Source: Cinnamomum chago
Lineage: Eukaryota > Streptophyta > Magnoliopsida > Laurales > Lauraceae
Direction of reading: 5' to 3'
DNA length: 64,000 bases
NCBI GenBank assembly: GCA_038049695.1
Contig: CP142461.1
Location: forward strand, 25,241,001-25,305,000
Positions 23,580 through 36,469 of this stretch are shown one piece after another. The notes below the pieces were generated by a model. The model did not search any database. It was not told the DNA's origin and worked only from the letters and a program-made list of their open reading frames with translations. Made by a program: the position numbers and the translations under genes. Every line of letters starts with the position of its first letter. Position 1 is the first letter of the stretch.

Positions 23580-24470
23580 CTAGTGGTTCTGCTGCTGAGA
23601 TTGTCCCTTGCCTTGCACTCTGAGGATCTTATTGTGGAAGTTCTCAAACTTATAGGCTCTCTTGACTGCCTCATCAAAAGTGACGGGTGGTACCACTCCG
23701 GTGGCATCTCTCTCAATGAAGGGATTAAGTCCTTCAAAGAATTTAGCAATCTTCTTCTCCACAATATCCACCAACTCCGGGGCATATCTGGACAATCTCT
23801 CGAACTTGGTGAGATATTCGAGAACCATCATGCTCCCTTGCACCAACTGCTGAAACTCTATAGCCTTTTGCTTCTTGATGTGGGCGGGCACATATTTGTC
23901 ATGAAACTGCCTCTTGAAGTTTGCCCACACTTCTGCATCAGCCATGGTCCTATATTTTTCCATCACTATTTTCCACCATCGGTCTGCTGTGCCAACAAAA
24001 AGGGATGATGCTAGCTTCACTCTATCTCTTCCTCTGCACTGAAAGATCTCAAAGATGTTCTCGGTGTGTTCCAACCAGTCATTCGCAGCTAGTGGGTCCT
24101 CTTCCCCAAGGAATTCCTTCGGAGCTCTCTTCCTGAATCGCTCAAACAAGGCATTTGGATCATGTTGCCTTTGGTTTATGACTATAGCTGGTTGGGGTTG
24201 AACCGGATCTGGTCTTCTTTGCAAGACTTCAAGCAACTGCCTTTGCATTTCAGCCATCTCCCTAGCATGGTCTTCTTCCCTCTTGAGCATTTGTTCTTGT
24301 AGTCTGGCCTGGTTTTCATTGGCTTGATGTTGTTGGTCAAGCATGGCTTGCATCATTTCCTGAAACTGGTTTGGTGGATTGTTCTCAACTATGTCCTCTT
24401 CCACTGGCCCGGTGTGATCACTGTTACTGCCAGAAGGAATACCATTCACCGTTCTCTTACGTGGAGGCAT
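23580..24470 (-). pseudogene. gag: Gypsy 1 gag (capsid region), ends at in-frame TAG
   Basis: I take the ATG at 24468-24470 (MPPRKRTVNG) as the start; a longer frame to 24485 would need TTG. Residues about 35-90 are Gln/Glu-rich and probably helical (QEMMQAMLDQQHQANENQ). The retrotransposon Gag capsid domain follows (NDWLEHTENIFEIF, DRWWKIV, FKRQFHDKYVP). The TAG at 23580-23582 replaces a probable CAG Gln codon just before the zinc knuckles, uncoupling nucleocapsid and pol. The rest of the frame is open, so this is a late single-base lesion. Confidence 0.92.
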
Positions 24471-24612
24471 GATGCTGCAAAACAAATTGTTAGCACAAGA
24501 TAATATAAAGGGTCACACATTGCTCACACGATACTAACTAACGAAAGATCTATCGGATCCTCGCCACGTCCTTAGGATTTCTAGTTTCTTTTAATTGCTT
24601 GAAACACGTCTC
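24471..24612 (-). other. Leader of Gypsy element 1
   Basis: About 140 bp between the PBS and the gag ATG, with no other feature visible. Confidence 0.7.
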
Positions 24613-24624
24613 GCTCTGATACCA
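24613..24624 (-). other. Primer-binding site (tRNA-iMet), Gypsy element 1
   Basis: TGGTATCAGAGC on the minus strand, three bases from the 5' LTR end (24628). Confidence 0.92.
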
Positions 24625-24627
24625 GTC

Positions 24628-27600
24628 TGTCGCGACCCCGGACCGGGAATCCCAATCCGGGACCGGGACGGTAATGAATGCGATTGAAAGGGATATACTT
24701 CGACAATAAATCACTTATTTAATTTCCCACAGGTGTCCGCGGTGAGGATATCACAACCATAAATGAACATTTCTTTTAAGTGCGGAAGCGTGTAGCAAAT
24801 CAAACAGTCAATCCATCCTTGGTCATCAAGGCAATAACACAAGTCTAAAGTACTGTATCAGAATAAGCAATGATCTATAGCATGTTACCCAAGTAAGTTA
24901 AAGTTTATACAATTAACATTTAATTATATTTCCCCAAAAATAGAGGCCAACAAAGGCCAATATACAAAATACCAATTCCAAAGAATGGTTAAACAGTTCC
25001 CCAAAATGGTAAGTCTCTCAAGGCCATCAAACGTCTACATGACGTCATCGGCACGCCACTCAACCAACTGCTGTGGTTCTACAACTGCCTCCTCAAGCTC
25101 CTCCTCGGGATAACCGACAACGGAACCTGAGTACCAAAGAGTAGGTCAAACACGACGGTTTGGCAAATGGAGGCAAATACAACAATAATATGAAAATAAA
25201 TGAATTTACCTTCAAAACATGAAAACCTGTTTGAATAACAATTTCTCTAAACAAGATAAAACATTTATTCCAAATATACGTATGCAATGTAAAACATGTA
25301 AGGTGACCAAGGAAACGGGGAAACAATCCAGATGGCAACCACACGAAGCTAAGTCCTCTATCACTACGGTGATAGAGCAATAACTAGGCCCTGATCTCAG
25401 TCACTCGAGGTGAGGAGAAACAGGGGATCTCATATAAATACATATACATATACAATACTATACATGACCACGGTAGCGAGCCGGGCATCGGGGATCACAG
25501 TAGCAATCTGCGGCATCGGGACAAGACCACGGTAATGACCGGGTAGCGGGATCCAAACTGCAGCTGGCGGGACAAGAGGGGGATCTCCAAGTCGGTGGAT
25601 CAGACCAACAGGGTTATCCAAGCTTAGTGGTGCCGACTCATAGGTCAAATACAATCGAGACATATGCAATGAAATCAAGTACAAGTACATAAACAAGCGG
25701 GCAAGACGGGGGGTGCTCAAGGGCACACTATCATATCAAGTGGTGCAATGCACTTCGGGTCAAGTAACCATTCCAAGTGTATAACCATGCTTTCGGGAAA
25801 ACAAGACAAGTAGTTCAAATCTTGGGATCAGTAAAGTACTGTAAACAATTGACATTTCGCGAAAACATCTATTTAAAATGGATAGGGACCTCGTACGTCG
25901 ATCACATAACAATTTGGTACTCTTTGAGTTTGGGGACATTCCGGGCTCCTTATACACTTCGATCTTTTCAAAACTATGAATGAAAACCTTGTGATATGGT
26001 TTCTTCCTCAAATGGCCTCATACAATGCCTAACAAATCTCCTTGATATGGAGGGGTTCCCAAAGAATAGTCCCAATGCGTTGCAACAGTCGAACGTTGTC
26101 CAAAACATAACCTAAGCCAGACGACCCGCATCGCTCGAGCGGATTGTAGGGTTCGCTCGAGCGAGTCGCTCGCTGGGAAGGTTGTCTGGGTGAGTTCGCT
26201 GGAGCGAACTCATTGGGTCGAGCGGTTATTTAAATGCGTTCGAGCGAACAACTCACTGGAATTAGTTCTAGGATGATCGCTCGAACGACCAAGGGTCCGC
26301 TCGAGCGACCCAGCTACTGGAATGCTCCGAACCATTTCTGGACAGGTCGCTCGAGCGAAGTGTCATGGTCGCTCGAGCGAACTGTCCAGGAACAGATTCC
26401 GGACCAGTTCAGCTCCTCTCTATTTCTCCATTTTACAACCTCCTTTTAGCCCTTCTTACACATCAAGTGAGGTGTCTAAAAACCCCATTCCAACAACCTC
26501 TTATCTCAAATAACTTCCATCCCATTCTTCTCCATCACAATACATTCAATACAAGGAAGAAGGGAGAAGGAAACCATTTCACAATATATACATTTGAAGC
26601 AAAACAAGAAGACATTCAATGCTATGAACTACCACTTCTCTGTGATCATAAATGTGCCATTACTACTCTATCATGAACATTCATTCCAAAACAAAGCAAT
26701 AAATGTGCATTAATGGAAGATAGCCAAAATCAATGAAAACTTAGGAAAATCATTCATCCACTTGCCTTATGTCTTCTAACAATAGGAATCAAGCTCTAAC
26801 AATCTCCAAAGACAATGGTCCAAGCTACAAGGCAAAATCCCCAAAACAAACAAACCCTAAAAGAGTCAAAACAATGAAATAGCAAGGAAACCTTCCAATA
26901 ATAAAGGTGGGGCTTCTCTATGGCCAAAGGAATACAAATCTAGAAGATGAAGGGGAATACTTGCAAGGTCCTCTAATGGCAATGGGAAGCTCAAAGGAAA
27001 TCTTGAAATGGATGGTTTGCTCCACAAAAACTATTGAAGGAAAGCTCTCAAGGAGATGAAGAAGGTGATGGCCTCTATTCTCCTCTTGGTGCAAGTTTGG
27101 GAGTGAATTGAGTGATGGAAAGCAAGAAGAAGAAGGAGTTGCTCACAAAGCCCTAGTTCTCTCTTTTGTGCTGGAAAATGAAAATGGAAGGGAAGGGTCT
27201 CCTCATGTAGCAAGTGCGGAGTGGGCTCCACCACTAACAATCTACTTAGGCTGAAATCATCTCTCTCGGGACCTCGGATGAATTCGACGAAGAAGGAAGA
27301 AATGTTCGTCGAAATATCTAGTTTCCAAGAAGTATAGGTTTCGCGGGTTTCGGAATATTAAGTTTTGGGTACAGATTTTGTATGCAATGACTGTTTTGCC
27401 CTCAAGGCTATGAAATCGGGTTTCGGGATCTCAAACGAACTTGGGATCAACATGAAAGTTGTTGAGCTTATCAATACCAATAAAACGGGATTAAAACCAT
27501 GAATGTGAAAACATCCGATAAATCTTCAAACATGTGCAATGTCATGAAAAGGAACCCCCAAAGGGCCCTACTAACACAAAGCAAATCAAAATCCCCAAAA

Positions 27601-27711
27601 CTATAACAAAAGCTATTCCTAACCCAACGTAGCCAAAAACTCTAATCAAGCTTAGCACTAACACGCAACTTAATTAGTACTAATCGGGTTCGCTCGGGTC
27701 GGGGTCTTACA
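24628..27711 (-). repeat. 5' LTR of Gypsy element 1 (3084 bp)
   Basis: Full-length LTR with termini TGTCGCGACCCC...GGTCTTACA as read on the plus strand. It retains the 1.3-kb segment deleted from its partner, including the CTCGAG palindrome cluster (26130-26382). The conserved hairpin is at 27283-27313. Conserved end blocks (GTGTCCGCGGTGAGGATATC; GCGGAAGCGTGTAGCAAATC) are shared with the other Gypsy LTRs in this window. Internal short ORFs are incidental. Confidence 0.93.
26130..26382. repeat. CTCGAG palindrome cluster (Gypsy 1 LTR)
   Basis: At least eight copies of a TCGCTCGAGCGA-type palindrome or close variants in 250 bp. Perfect copies include CGCTCGAGCG at 26132-26141 and TCGCTCGAGCGA at 26153-26164, 26347-26358 and 26369-26380. 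Variants with one or two changes lie between. The cluster is absent from the left LTR because of its deletion. Confidence 0.9.
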
Positions 27712-30700
27712 ATGCGTCCGAAGTTCGGGTTTTAGCCTTTTCAGACGCAGAACTCCCTAAAGTGTTTACCAAACCCAACATTCACCCAAAACCCGTTTCA
27801 AACCGAAAAGAATCTCGAAATAACCTTCAATGCGCATCTCAGCCGAGAATCCCTTCAAATGCATTTCGAGACGTAAGAGTAGTGTACGACACTTTAAACC
27901 TTATTTTCTATTAAAACTCGATCCAGGAGTTTTCTAGAAGGAGTTTTGGACCGAGAGTCGCATGAAACGCATAGTAGAGTCAACAATTTTGTATAGCTCC
28001 ATTGATTACGTTTTCGTACAAAAGTTCCGTCCGACGCGCCCGAAGTTCGGGTTTTAGCCTTTTCAGACGTAGAACTCCCGGAAGTTCTTTCCAAACCCAA
28101 GATTCACCCGAAACCCGTTTCAAACCGAAAAGAATTTCGAAATAACCTATAATGCGCATCTCAGCCCAAAATCCCTTCAATTGGATTTCGAGGCGTAAAA
28201 CAAGAGTACGACACTTGAAACCTTATTTTCAATTACAACTCGATACCGGAGTTTTCTAAAAGGAGTAATTGGACCGGGAGTCGCATGAAACACATAGTAG
28301 AGTCAACAATTTCGTATAGCTACATTGATTGTGGTTTCGTACAGATGTTCGATACGACGCGCCTGAAGTTCGGGTTTTAGCCTTTTCAGACGCACAACTC
28401 CCTGAAGTGTTTTCCAAACCCAAGATTCACCCGAAACCCGTTTCAAATCGAAAAGAATCTCGAAATAACCTACAATGCACATCTCAACCCCGAATCCCTT
28501 CAATTGGATTTCGAGGCGTAAGACTAGAGTACGACACTTGAAACCTTATTTTCGATTAAAGCTCGATCCTGGAGTTTACTAGAATGAGTATTTGGACCGA
28601 GAGTCGCATGAAACACATAGTAGAGTCAACAATTTCGTATAGCTACATTCATTGTATTTTCGTACAGATGTTCCGTACGACACGTCCGAAGTTCGGGTTT
28701 TAGCCTTTTCAGACGCAGAACTCCCTAAGGTGTTTACCAAACCCAACATTCACCAAAAACCCATTTCAAACCGAAAAGAATCTCGAAATAACCTACAATG
28801 CACATCTCAGCCCCGAATCCCTTCAATTGGATTTCGAGGCGTAAGACTAGAGTACGACACTTGAAACTTTTTTCTCTTTTAAAACTCGATCCCGAGGTTT
28901 TCTATTAGTATTTGGACCGAGAGTTGCTTGAAACACATAGTAGAGTCAACAATTTTGTAAAGCTACATTGATTGAGTTTTCATACAGAAGTTCCGTACGA
29001 CGCTCCCGAAGTTCTGCTTTTAGCCTTTTCAGTCGCAGAACTCCCTGAAGTGTTTACCAAACCCAAGATTCACCCGAAACTCATTTCAACCCGAAAAGAA
29101 TCTCGAACTAACCTACAATGCATATCTCACCCCAGAGTCCCTTCAATTGGATTTCGAGGCGTAAGGCTAGAGTACGACACTTGAAACCTTATTTTCTATT
29201 AAAGCTAGATCCTGGAGTTTTCTAGAAGGAGTATTTGGACCGAGAGTCGCATGAAATACATAGCAGAGTTAACAATTTTGTATAGCTACATTCATTGTAT
29301 TTTCGAACAGATGTTCCGTACGCCACGTCCGAAGTTCGGGTTTTAGCCTTTTAAGACGCAGAACTCCCTAAAGTGTTTACCAAACCCATCATTCACCCAA
29401 AACTCGTTTCAAACCGAAATGAATCTCGAAATAACCTACAATGCACATCTCAGCCGAGAATCCCTTCAATTCCATTTCGAGGCGTAAGAGTAGTGTACGA
29501 CACTTTAACCCCTATTTTCTATTAAAACTCGATCCAGGTGTTTTCTAGAAGGAATTTTGGACCGAGAGTCGCATGAAACACATAGTAGAGTCCACAATTT
29601 CGTATAGCTCTATTGATTACGTTTTCGTACAAAAGTTTTGTCCGACGCGCCCGAAGTTCGGGTTTTAGACTTTTCAGACGCAGAACTCCCTAAATTTTTT
29701 TCCAAACCCAAGATTCGCCCGAAACCCGTTTCAAACTGAAAAGAATTTCGGAATAACCTACAATGCGCATCTCGGCCCAGAATCCCTTCAACTGGATTTC
29801 AAGGCGTAAGACTAGAGTACAACACTTGAAACCTTATTTTCAACTATAACTCGATCCCGGAGTTTTCTAGACAGAGTATTTGGAACGAGAGTCGCATGAA
29901 ACACATAGTAGAGTCAACAAATTCGTATAGCTACATTGATTGTGTTTTCGTACAGGAATTCCGTACGACGCGCCCGAAGTTCGGGTTTTAGCCTTTTCAA
30001 ACGCACAACTCCCTGAAGTGTTTTCCAAACCCAAGATTCACCCGAAACCCATTTCAAATAGAAAAGAATCTCGAATTAACCTATAATTCGCATCTCAACC
30101 CTGAATCCCTTCAATTGGATTTCGAGGCGTAAGACTAGAGTACGACACTTGAAACCCTTTTTTCCTTTAAAACTCGATCCCGGAGTTTTCTAGAAGGAGT
30201 ATTTGGACTGAGAGTCGCATGAAACACATAGTAGAGTCAACAATTTCGTAAAGCTACATTGATTGAGTTTTCATACAGAAGTTCCGTACAACGCCCCCGA
30301 AGTTCGACTTTTAACCTTTTCAGTCGCAAAACTCCCTGAAGTGTTTACCAAACCCAAGATTGACCCGAAACCCGTTTCAAACCGAAAAGAATCTCGAAAT
30401 AACCTTCAATGCGCAACTCAGCCCGGAATCCCTTCAATTGGATTTCGAGGTGGAAGACTAGAGTACGACACTTGAAACCTTATTTTCTATTAAAGCTCGA
30501 TCCTAGAGTTTTCTAGAAGAAGTATTTGCACCGAGGGTCGCGTGAAACACATAGTAGAGTCAACAATTTCGCATAGATACATTGATTGTGTTTCCGTGTA
30601 GAAGTTCCGTACAACGCGTCCGAAGTTCGAGTTTTATCCTTTTCAGATGTAGAACTTCCTGAAGTGTTTACCAAACCCAAGATTCACCCGAAAGCCGTTT

Positions 30701-31921
30701 CAAACCGAAAAGAATCTCGAAATAACCTACAATGCGCATCTTAGCCCCGCATCCCTTCAATTGGATTTCGAGGCGTAAGACTAGAGTACGACACATGAAA
30801 CCTTATTTTCTTTTAAAACTCAATCCCGGAGTCTTCTATAAGGAGTATTTGGACCGAGAGTCGCATTAAACACATAGTAAAGTCAACAATTTTGTACTGC
30901 TCCATTGATTGTGTTTTCGTACAGAAGTTCTGTACGACGCGCCCGAGGTTCGGGTTTTAGCCTCTTCAAACGCTGAACTCCCAGAAGTGTTTTCCAAACC
31001 CAAGATTCACCCGAAACCCGTTTCTAACCGAAAAGAATCTTGCATTTTGAGGCGCAAGAGTAGTGTACGAAACTTTAAACCTTATTTTCAATTAAAACTC
31101 AATCCAGGAGTTTTCTAGAAGGAGTTTTGGACCGAGAGTCGCATGAAACACATAGTAGAGTCAACAATTTCGTATAGCTCCATTGATTGCATTTTCGTAC
31201 AAAAGTTCCGTCCGACGCGCCCGAAGTTCGGGTTTTAGCCTTTTCAGACGCAGAACTCCCTGAAGTTTTTTCCAAACCCAAGATCCGCCCAAAACCCGTT
31301 TCAAACCGAAAAGAATCTTGAAATAACCTACAATGCGCATCTCAACCCAGAATCCCTTCAATTGGGTTTTGAGGCGTAAGACTAGGTACGACACTTGAAA
31401 CCTTATTTCACTTTAAAACTCGATCCCGAAGTTTTCTAGAAGGTGTATTTGGACCGAGAGTCGCATGAAACACAAAGTAGAGTCAACAATTTTGTACTGC
31501 TCCATTGATTGAGTCTTTATACAGAAATTCCGTACGACGCTTCCGAAGTTCTGCTTTTAGCCTTTTCAGTCGCAGAACTCCCTGAAGTGTTTACTAAACC
31601 CAAGATTCACCCGAAACTCGTTTGAAACCGAAAAGAATCTCGAAATAACCTACAATGCGCATCTCAACCCAGAATCCCTTCAATTGGAGTTCGAGGAGTA
31701 AGACTAGAGTACGACACTTGAAACCTTATTTTCTATTAAAAATCGATCATGGAGATTTCTAGAAAGAGTATTTGGACCGAGTGTCACATGAAACACATAG
31801 TAGAGTCAACAATTTCGTATAGTACATTCACTGTATTTTCGTACAGATGTTCCGTACGACGCGTCCGAAGTTCGGGTTTTAGCCTTTCAAATGCAAAACT
31901 CCCTAAAGTATTTACCAAACC
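27712..31921. repeat. Satellite array III (about 13 monomers)
   Basis: Begins with the ATGCG TSD of the preceding Gypsy element and ends abruptly at the TGTCGCGACC start of Gypsy element 2 (31922). Monomer types alternate; a run D-E-C-F-G (types defined by the segment before CCGTACGACG) at about 29600-31100 recurs in the same order at about 46130-47700 on the other side of Gypsy 2. One monomer near 31036 lacks about 70 bp. Confidence 0.95.
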
Positions 31922-32935
31922 TGTCGCGACCCCGGAACGGATCCCCTGGCCCGCCGACGGTGTCAATTGCATTGTTATGTTTTCCCACAGGTTCCCGCGG
32001 TGAGGATTCCCAAAGACACGCGGAATCTGTCTCACATGATCAAGTATGCGGAAGCGTGTAGCAAATCACATCAAGATAAGCACCAATAAATCCTTAAGTG
32101 CTATGTCAAATAATAACAAGACATAGTATCCAAAGAAAGGAGTTAACATGGAATTCCCATTATAATTCAAGTTATGAGACTCACACGAAAGTAAGTTAAG
32201 TTTTAGTTACAACCCATGAGAGGCCAACAGAGGCCAATACAATTCTCAAAACAACAGAATAAATCCCATTACAGAATGACGAAACTCAAGAACCCACTCG
32301 ACATCTAGTTGACATCGTCGGGCTGCCACTCTTTAACTGGGGTTGGCTCAAAAGCCTCCTCCGGACGCTCCTCCTCAAAGGCAACACCACCTGCACCTGG
32401 GCACCAACAACAAGGGTCAAACACAACGGTTTGGCAGGTAATCAATTTAGGTACAAGCATGAAACAATAAACGTTTTTAAGAAAACATATAAGTAAATCC
32501 CTGATTCTAAATACTATAATGACTGAGATATGTTAGAGTTTTTGTTTTGTTGCAATTTGATAGGATGCATTCATTTTCATAAGCTTGTCCTCTCATTCAT
32601 TCATGGTCTTTGTCTAAGGATCTTCATGCATATTTCTCTTTCTTAATCTTTGTTTTTATCACATGATATGCATGATTTTCTATTCAGGTTTATCTCTTTA
32701 GATCATGGAGTTTTTGTTTTCAAAAATCATCCAAGCTTTCCAAAGTTTCTATCTTTAAAATCATTATTTTGATTTGGAGTTTTCATGGCTTTAGAAATTC
32801 AGTTCTCATCTTTTTTGTGTCATGAATTCATGCTTGGATATGTGCTTCAAAGTCCCCTGGAAAGGTGCCCTCCAAAGTTGCAATTTTCTAAATTTTTAGA
32901 TTTCTGGGCACTCTTTAGGTTGATCTGCCAGTGTG

Positions 32936-33079
32936 GCCGGTCGACCGGGCCAAGGTACCCGGTCGACCGGGCACACTGCAGGTCATCAGGGAATTTTGAG
33001 TAGTAGCCTCTCCAATGGATCTTTTTCTAGCCGTTGTGTGTACCCGGTCGACCGGGCCCTGTTTCCAGGTCGACCAGGG
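32936..33079. repeat. GTCGAC palindrome cluster, solo LTR
   Basis: Four CCGGTCGACCGG-type palindromes arranged as two pairs (32936-32975 and 33042-33079), the last one being CCAGGTCGACCAGG. The cluster ends 35 bp before a TATA box. Confidence 0.88.
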
Positions 33080-33113
33080 ACTAGCCGTTGGGAACTTTTT
33101 CTTTATAAAAAGT

Positions 33114-33119
33114 GGTTTT
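33114..33119 (+). promoter_or_regulatory. TATA box of the solo LTR
   Basis: TATAAA after ACTAGCCGTTGGGAACTTTT, the same arrangement as in the Gag-only element's LTRs. Confidence 0.65.
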
Positions 33120-33749
33120 TTGTTTGGAAAAAGTTGCTGACATTAGAGGGACTTTTGAGGACAAGGATTAGCAACTTCTCAAGAGCATCTTTGAAAGGAT
33201 TATGAAGCCATTCCCTTGATTCAACCTTTGATCTTCAAATGGGTGTGCTTTCTTTAATCCTAAGTATTTTAAAATCATGTTTTGTTTCACTCTTTTGATT
33301 TCTTTCAATGCATGATTAACAAGATGCTTTTCTATTAAAATGTTGACCTTCATAACATGCTTAGTACTTTAGAAATCACATTAGCTTTATGAATGCAACA
33401 TATTGTCTTTGCTACACATGATATTGTTTTTCTTGTTTCAACATCAACTTGTTAGTCTTTAGTTTGTCTTCTTTGAAAACAAGTTAGTTCACATTGTTAA
33501 ACTCATGTGTTAGACAATCCACTCTTTCTCAAACATTGATTATCATCTTTGCATCATTCAAGATTGTATCTTTTCAAAAGAGAAAGAGTAATTTCTAGTA
33601 AATGCATTTTTCATAAACTTTGTCATTCAAATGCATGTCTCTAGAAGTTGAGGTTTTCATTTTCTATTTAGCCTATTAAGAGGCACTCTTTTGCACTCAT
33701 ATAGTTCTCTTAATCCATGCATTCATAGGCATATTTTCTAAGAGAAAAG

Positions 33750-33870
33750 TTCTAGTTGTTAAGGTTTATGCTTAGCCTTGAAAAGCATATGTTGTAAAGG
33801 TTTACGCTTAGCCTTGAAAAGCATAGTGGTGGTTGTAAGGTTTGAGGTAATCCTAAACCTTAATTGGAGT
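33750..33870 (+). repeat. Mini-hairpin repeats in solo LTR
   Basis: Two units with a TATGCTTAGCC/GAAAAGCATA stem-loop pattern, plus a third inverted repeat AGGTTT...AAACCT around 33838-33862. This is the counterpart of the six-unit array in the LTRs of the Gag-only element. Confidence 0.65.
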
Positions 33871-34930
33871 TAGTGAATACCGGTAGGTGTACCGGGAGTG
33901 GATGTAGGCAATTTGGCCGAACCACTATAAATGTGCTTGTCATGGTGATTGATTTTTTGACTTCTTTTCATGGATGATTTACTTTTGGTTGATTGAAGAT
34001 TGTAGTTGGTGTATGCTTATTTTAGAGTTTCCTATCTTTCACAAGATAATTAATCTTCATCTTAACTTAATTGTCTTAGAAGTTAAAAGAATTAAAATTG
34101 GTCTAGTTTTTTGGAGCTCATCCTATTTACCCCCTCCCCCCTCTAGGATTCGGTCTTGGTCTTTCAAGATACATTTTCGAGAATACAAACAAAGCTGAGA
34201 TACTAAAACAAACTAGCATGAGTACGTATAATTTCATGAATAGCTACAATCCACAAAGAGCTCATCATTTCTCTATCATATATAATGAAAAGAGCAAGCA
34301 CGCACGACAAGCACGATATACATAATATAATCACGACACGATTCCCACATATACGGGGATTTCCGGCCGCGGAACCGGACACCCACGATGTGTAATAAAT
34401 ACACGACCAGTCTGCAGACAGTCCACATGTTTAAGGACCCCCAGACAGTGGATCAAACTCAAAGGGCAGTCCAAGCTCAGTGGTGTTCACTTAATTCACG
34501 AATGCACAAAACACGCGAAACACTTATCAAAACATGTCGAGATAAAAAGGGGAAATCACTTAACAAAACACGACAAGCACGACTAGCAAAAGGCATAATT
34601 AATATGCATAACACGCTTAAGAAGTGATCCCCTATTTCTTGAAACAAATCTTCAAAACAAGCTTGTACCTAAACTTCAAAACGAGTACACAAGGATATTC
34701 ATTGTATCAAAACCAAAGTACGAACACAAAGCCTATCAAGCACATGTAAAGACCCTTGATTGATCTTTGTGTATTCGAAGCCCAAATGTTGGAATTAAAG
34801 ATAGAATTGGTGCCTCGGAAGTTCAAAGACATCTCGAGTTTCCAGTACACAATATCAGGCTAAAGGTCACTTAACATGTTCTAGTTTTCACTCTTGCAGA
34901 ACTTCTTCAAAACTAGGCATTTAGTCAATT

Positions 34931-35200
34931 TCGGTCAGCTCGCGGTTAGCCGAAATGGGACCTCGCGGCTAGCCGCAAGCTGACCGCTGGAACTCAGGGC
35001 AGGAAACTTGGCTCTCTGGAAAAGGAGCCGAAAAGCTTTCGGTTGGCTTACGGTTAGCTGCAAGGGAACTGGCGGCTAGCCGTGAGCTGACCGCAGGACC
35101 CTAATGCAGAAGTCAGCTACTGGAAAAGGAACCGCTGATTTCGGTTGGCTCGCGGTTAGCCGAAATGGGGATTGCGGCTAGCTGCCAGCTGACCGAAACT
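34931..35200. repeat. GCTAGC palindrome cluster (Gypsy 2 LTR)
   Basis: Repeated GCGGCTAGCCGC-type palindromes, perfect at 34965-34976, with variants GCGGTTAGCCG and GCGGCTAGCTGC. Pairs are flanked by CGGTCAGCT and AGCTGACCG (34932-34940 and 34979-34987), giving a nested inverted arrangement that occurs about three times. It occupies the place of the CTCGAG cluster in Gypsy 1 and the GATCGATC cluster in the solo Gypsy LTR. Confidence 0.85.
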
Positions 35201-36408
35201 GCACGGGAAATGCAGTTCAGTGCAGATTTTTTCACATTTCCTTCTTCCCTTCTACTTGTTTTTCATTCCACCTACATTCCCTGAGCCTCAATGCTCTCCA
35301 AGGGATAAAATACACATTTTCTCACAAATTCCAAACATCCAAACCAAGGAAAACGTGATCATGAAGCTTATAAACATGTTCATATGCAAAATTTCTAGAA
35401 CAACAATGTAATCAAAATACAGATGCAACAATGATCCTATAGAGATTACTTGCCTTGTCCAAATGCTAAACAATCATCCTCAAGTACTTCGCTCAAGCTA
35501 TTCCAACACTACAAGAATCCCAAGGAAAAACTCACTCAAACTCAACAAAAATGAAGACAAAGAACCCATTTCCACAAAAGGGTTTGTAAACATGGAAAAC
35601 AAGATCTTTAAGAACTAATAAGACTTCATGAAAAACATGGGTTGAAGCTCTTACCTAGAAATGGTCAAACAAGAGGGAAGGAAGAGAATGGAGCTCTTGC
35701 CCAACTTGGAACTTTAAGAAATTTGCATCAATGGAAAGCTTAGGATGGGAGGAAGAAGATGATAGCCTTAGAATTTTATTTGGAGAACTCTAGCTTGGCA
35801 TGCAAGAGGAATGAAGTGGAAGAAAAGAGGGTTTTCCCTCCTTTGGCTGCTCTAGGGTTTGGCTTCAGAATGAAAAGAGTAAAGGAGGAAGAAGATTGAC
35901 TCAAACCCTAGCAAAAGGGGCCCAATGACTTGAACCTTGAAATGACAAAAACATGATCTTGTGAGCCTCGGATGACTTCGACGAAGAAGGATAAAACGAT
36001 CCTCAAAATATCTAGTTTCCAAAAAGTATACTTTTGACAAGGTTTTGAGATCTCGAAAATTGTGTCCAATTTGTGCATAAAAGACAATTTTACCCTTCTT
36101 GGGCCAGAACTTGGGATTTTTGGACTTCAAACATTAATGGGCTGGAAACGAAAGTCGTAACACATAGTAAAATCATTAAATGAAATCAAAACCACAATTA
36201 CACGGAACCCGATGCGATCCTTCCAAGCTTACGCGTGCACTCAGGCCTTCCTGAGTGTGTCTTACTAATACTAAACGTTCTCAAAATTCCCAAAGCTATG
36301 TCCAAGACTAAAACTAATAATTTCTAACCCAACGACAACTAAACCCACTTAGGACTAAACACACACTAATCGCACACTAATCGAAATAGTCTGGGTCGGG
36401 GTCTAACA

Positions 36409-36421
36409 TCCTCCACCCCTT
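36409..36421 (-). other. Polypurine tract, Gypsy element 2
   Basis: AAGGGGTGGAGGA on the minus strand, identical to Gypsy 1. Confidence 0.88.
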
Positions 36422-36469
36422 AGGATATTTGGTCCACCAAATAAATCAAACAATTACCTTTGGTAAAAG

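Larger units (their letters stand above)
17948..27711 (-). mobile_element. Ty3-Gypsy chromovirus-like retrotransposon, full length, inactive
   Basis: Complete minus-strand element of 9764 bp flanked by the TSD ATGCG (17943-17947 and 27712-27716). On the minus strand, in order: 5' LTR 27711-24628, PBS, gag, PR, RT, RNase H, integrase with a chromodomain-like tail, polypurine tract, 3' LTR 19715-17948. The domain order (RT before integrase) and the C-terminal tail resemble plant chromoviruses of the Tekay/Del type; the lineage is my inference. gag-pol is one long frame broken by two TAG stops and a 29-bp integrase deletion, and the integrase catalytic Glu is Lys. Chromodomain integrases are known to favour heterochromatin, consistent with the satellite target. 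Confidence 0.95.
32531..34166 (+). mobile_element. Solo LTR, Sirevirus-like, nested in Gypsy 2 LTR
   Basis: TGTTAGAGTTTTTG...GGTCTTTCA, 1636 bp, flanked by perfect 5-bp TSDs AGATA (32526-32530 and 34167-34171). It is related to the LTRs at 37348-39127 in its termini, GTCGAC palindromes, CTAGCCGTTGG plus TATA block and the GCTTAGCCTTGAAAAGC mini-hairpins. It is diverged enough to be another subfamily. A solo LTR results from LTR-LTR recombination of a former full element. Confidence 0.92.
31922..36408 (-). repeat. 3' LTR of Gypsy element 2 (with nested solo LTR)
   Basis: Termini TGTCGCGACCCC and GGGTCGGGGTCTAACA. Without the nested 1636-bp solo LTR and one TSD it is about 2.85 kb. End blocks match Gypsy 1 (GCGGAAGCGTGTAGCAAATC, GCGGTGAGGAT), but the middle is strongly diverged and has a different palindrome cluster (34931-35200). 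The conserved TTCGACGAA hairpin is half lost here (about 35977). Confidence 0.88.

Noticed and set aside
20207..24136. Plus-strand ORFs across Gypsy element 1
   Set aside because: They are antisense shadows of the minus-strand gag-pol frame, whose domains are unmistakable.
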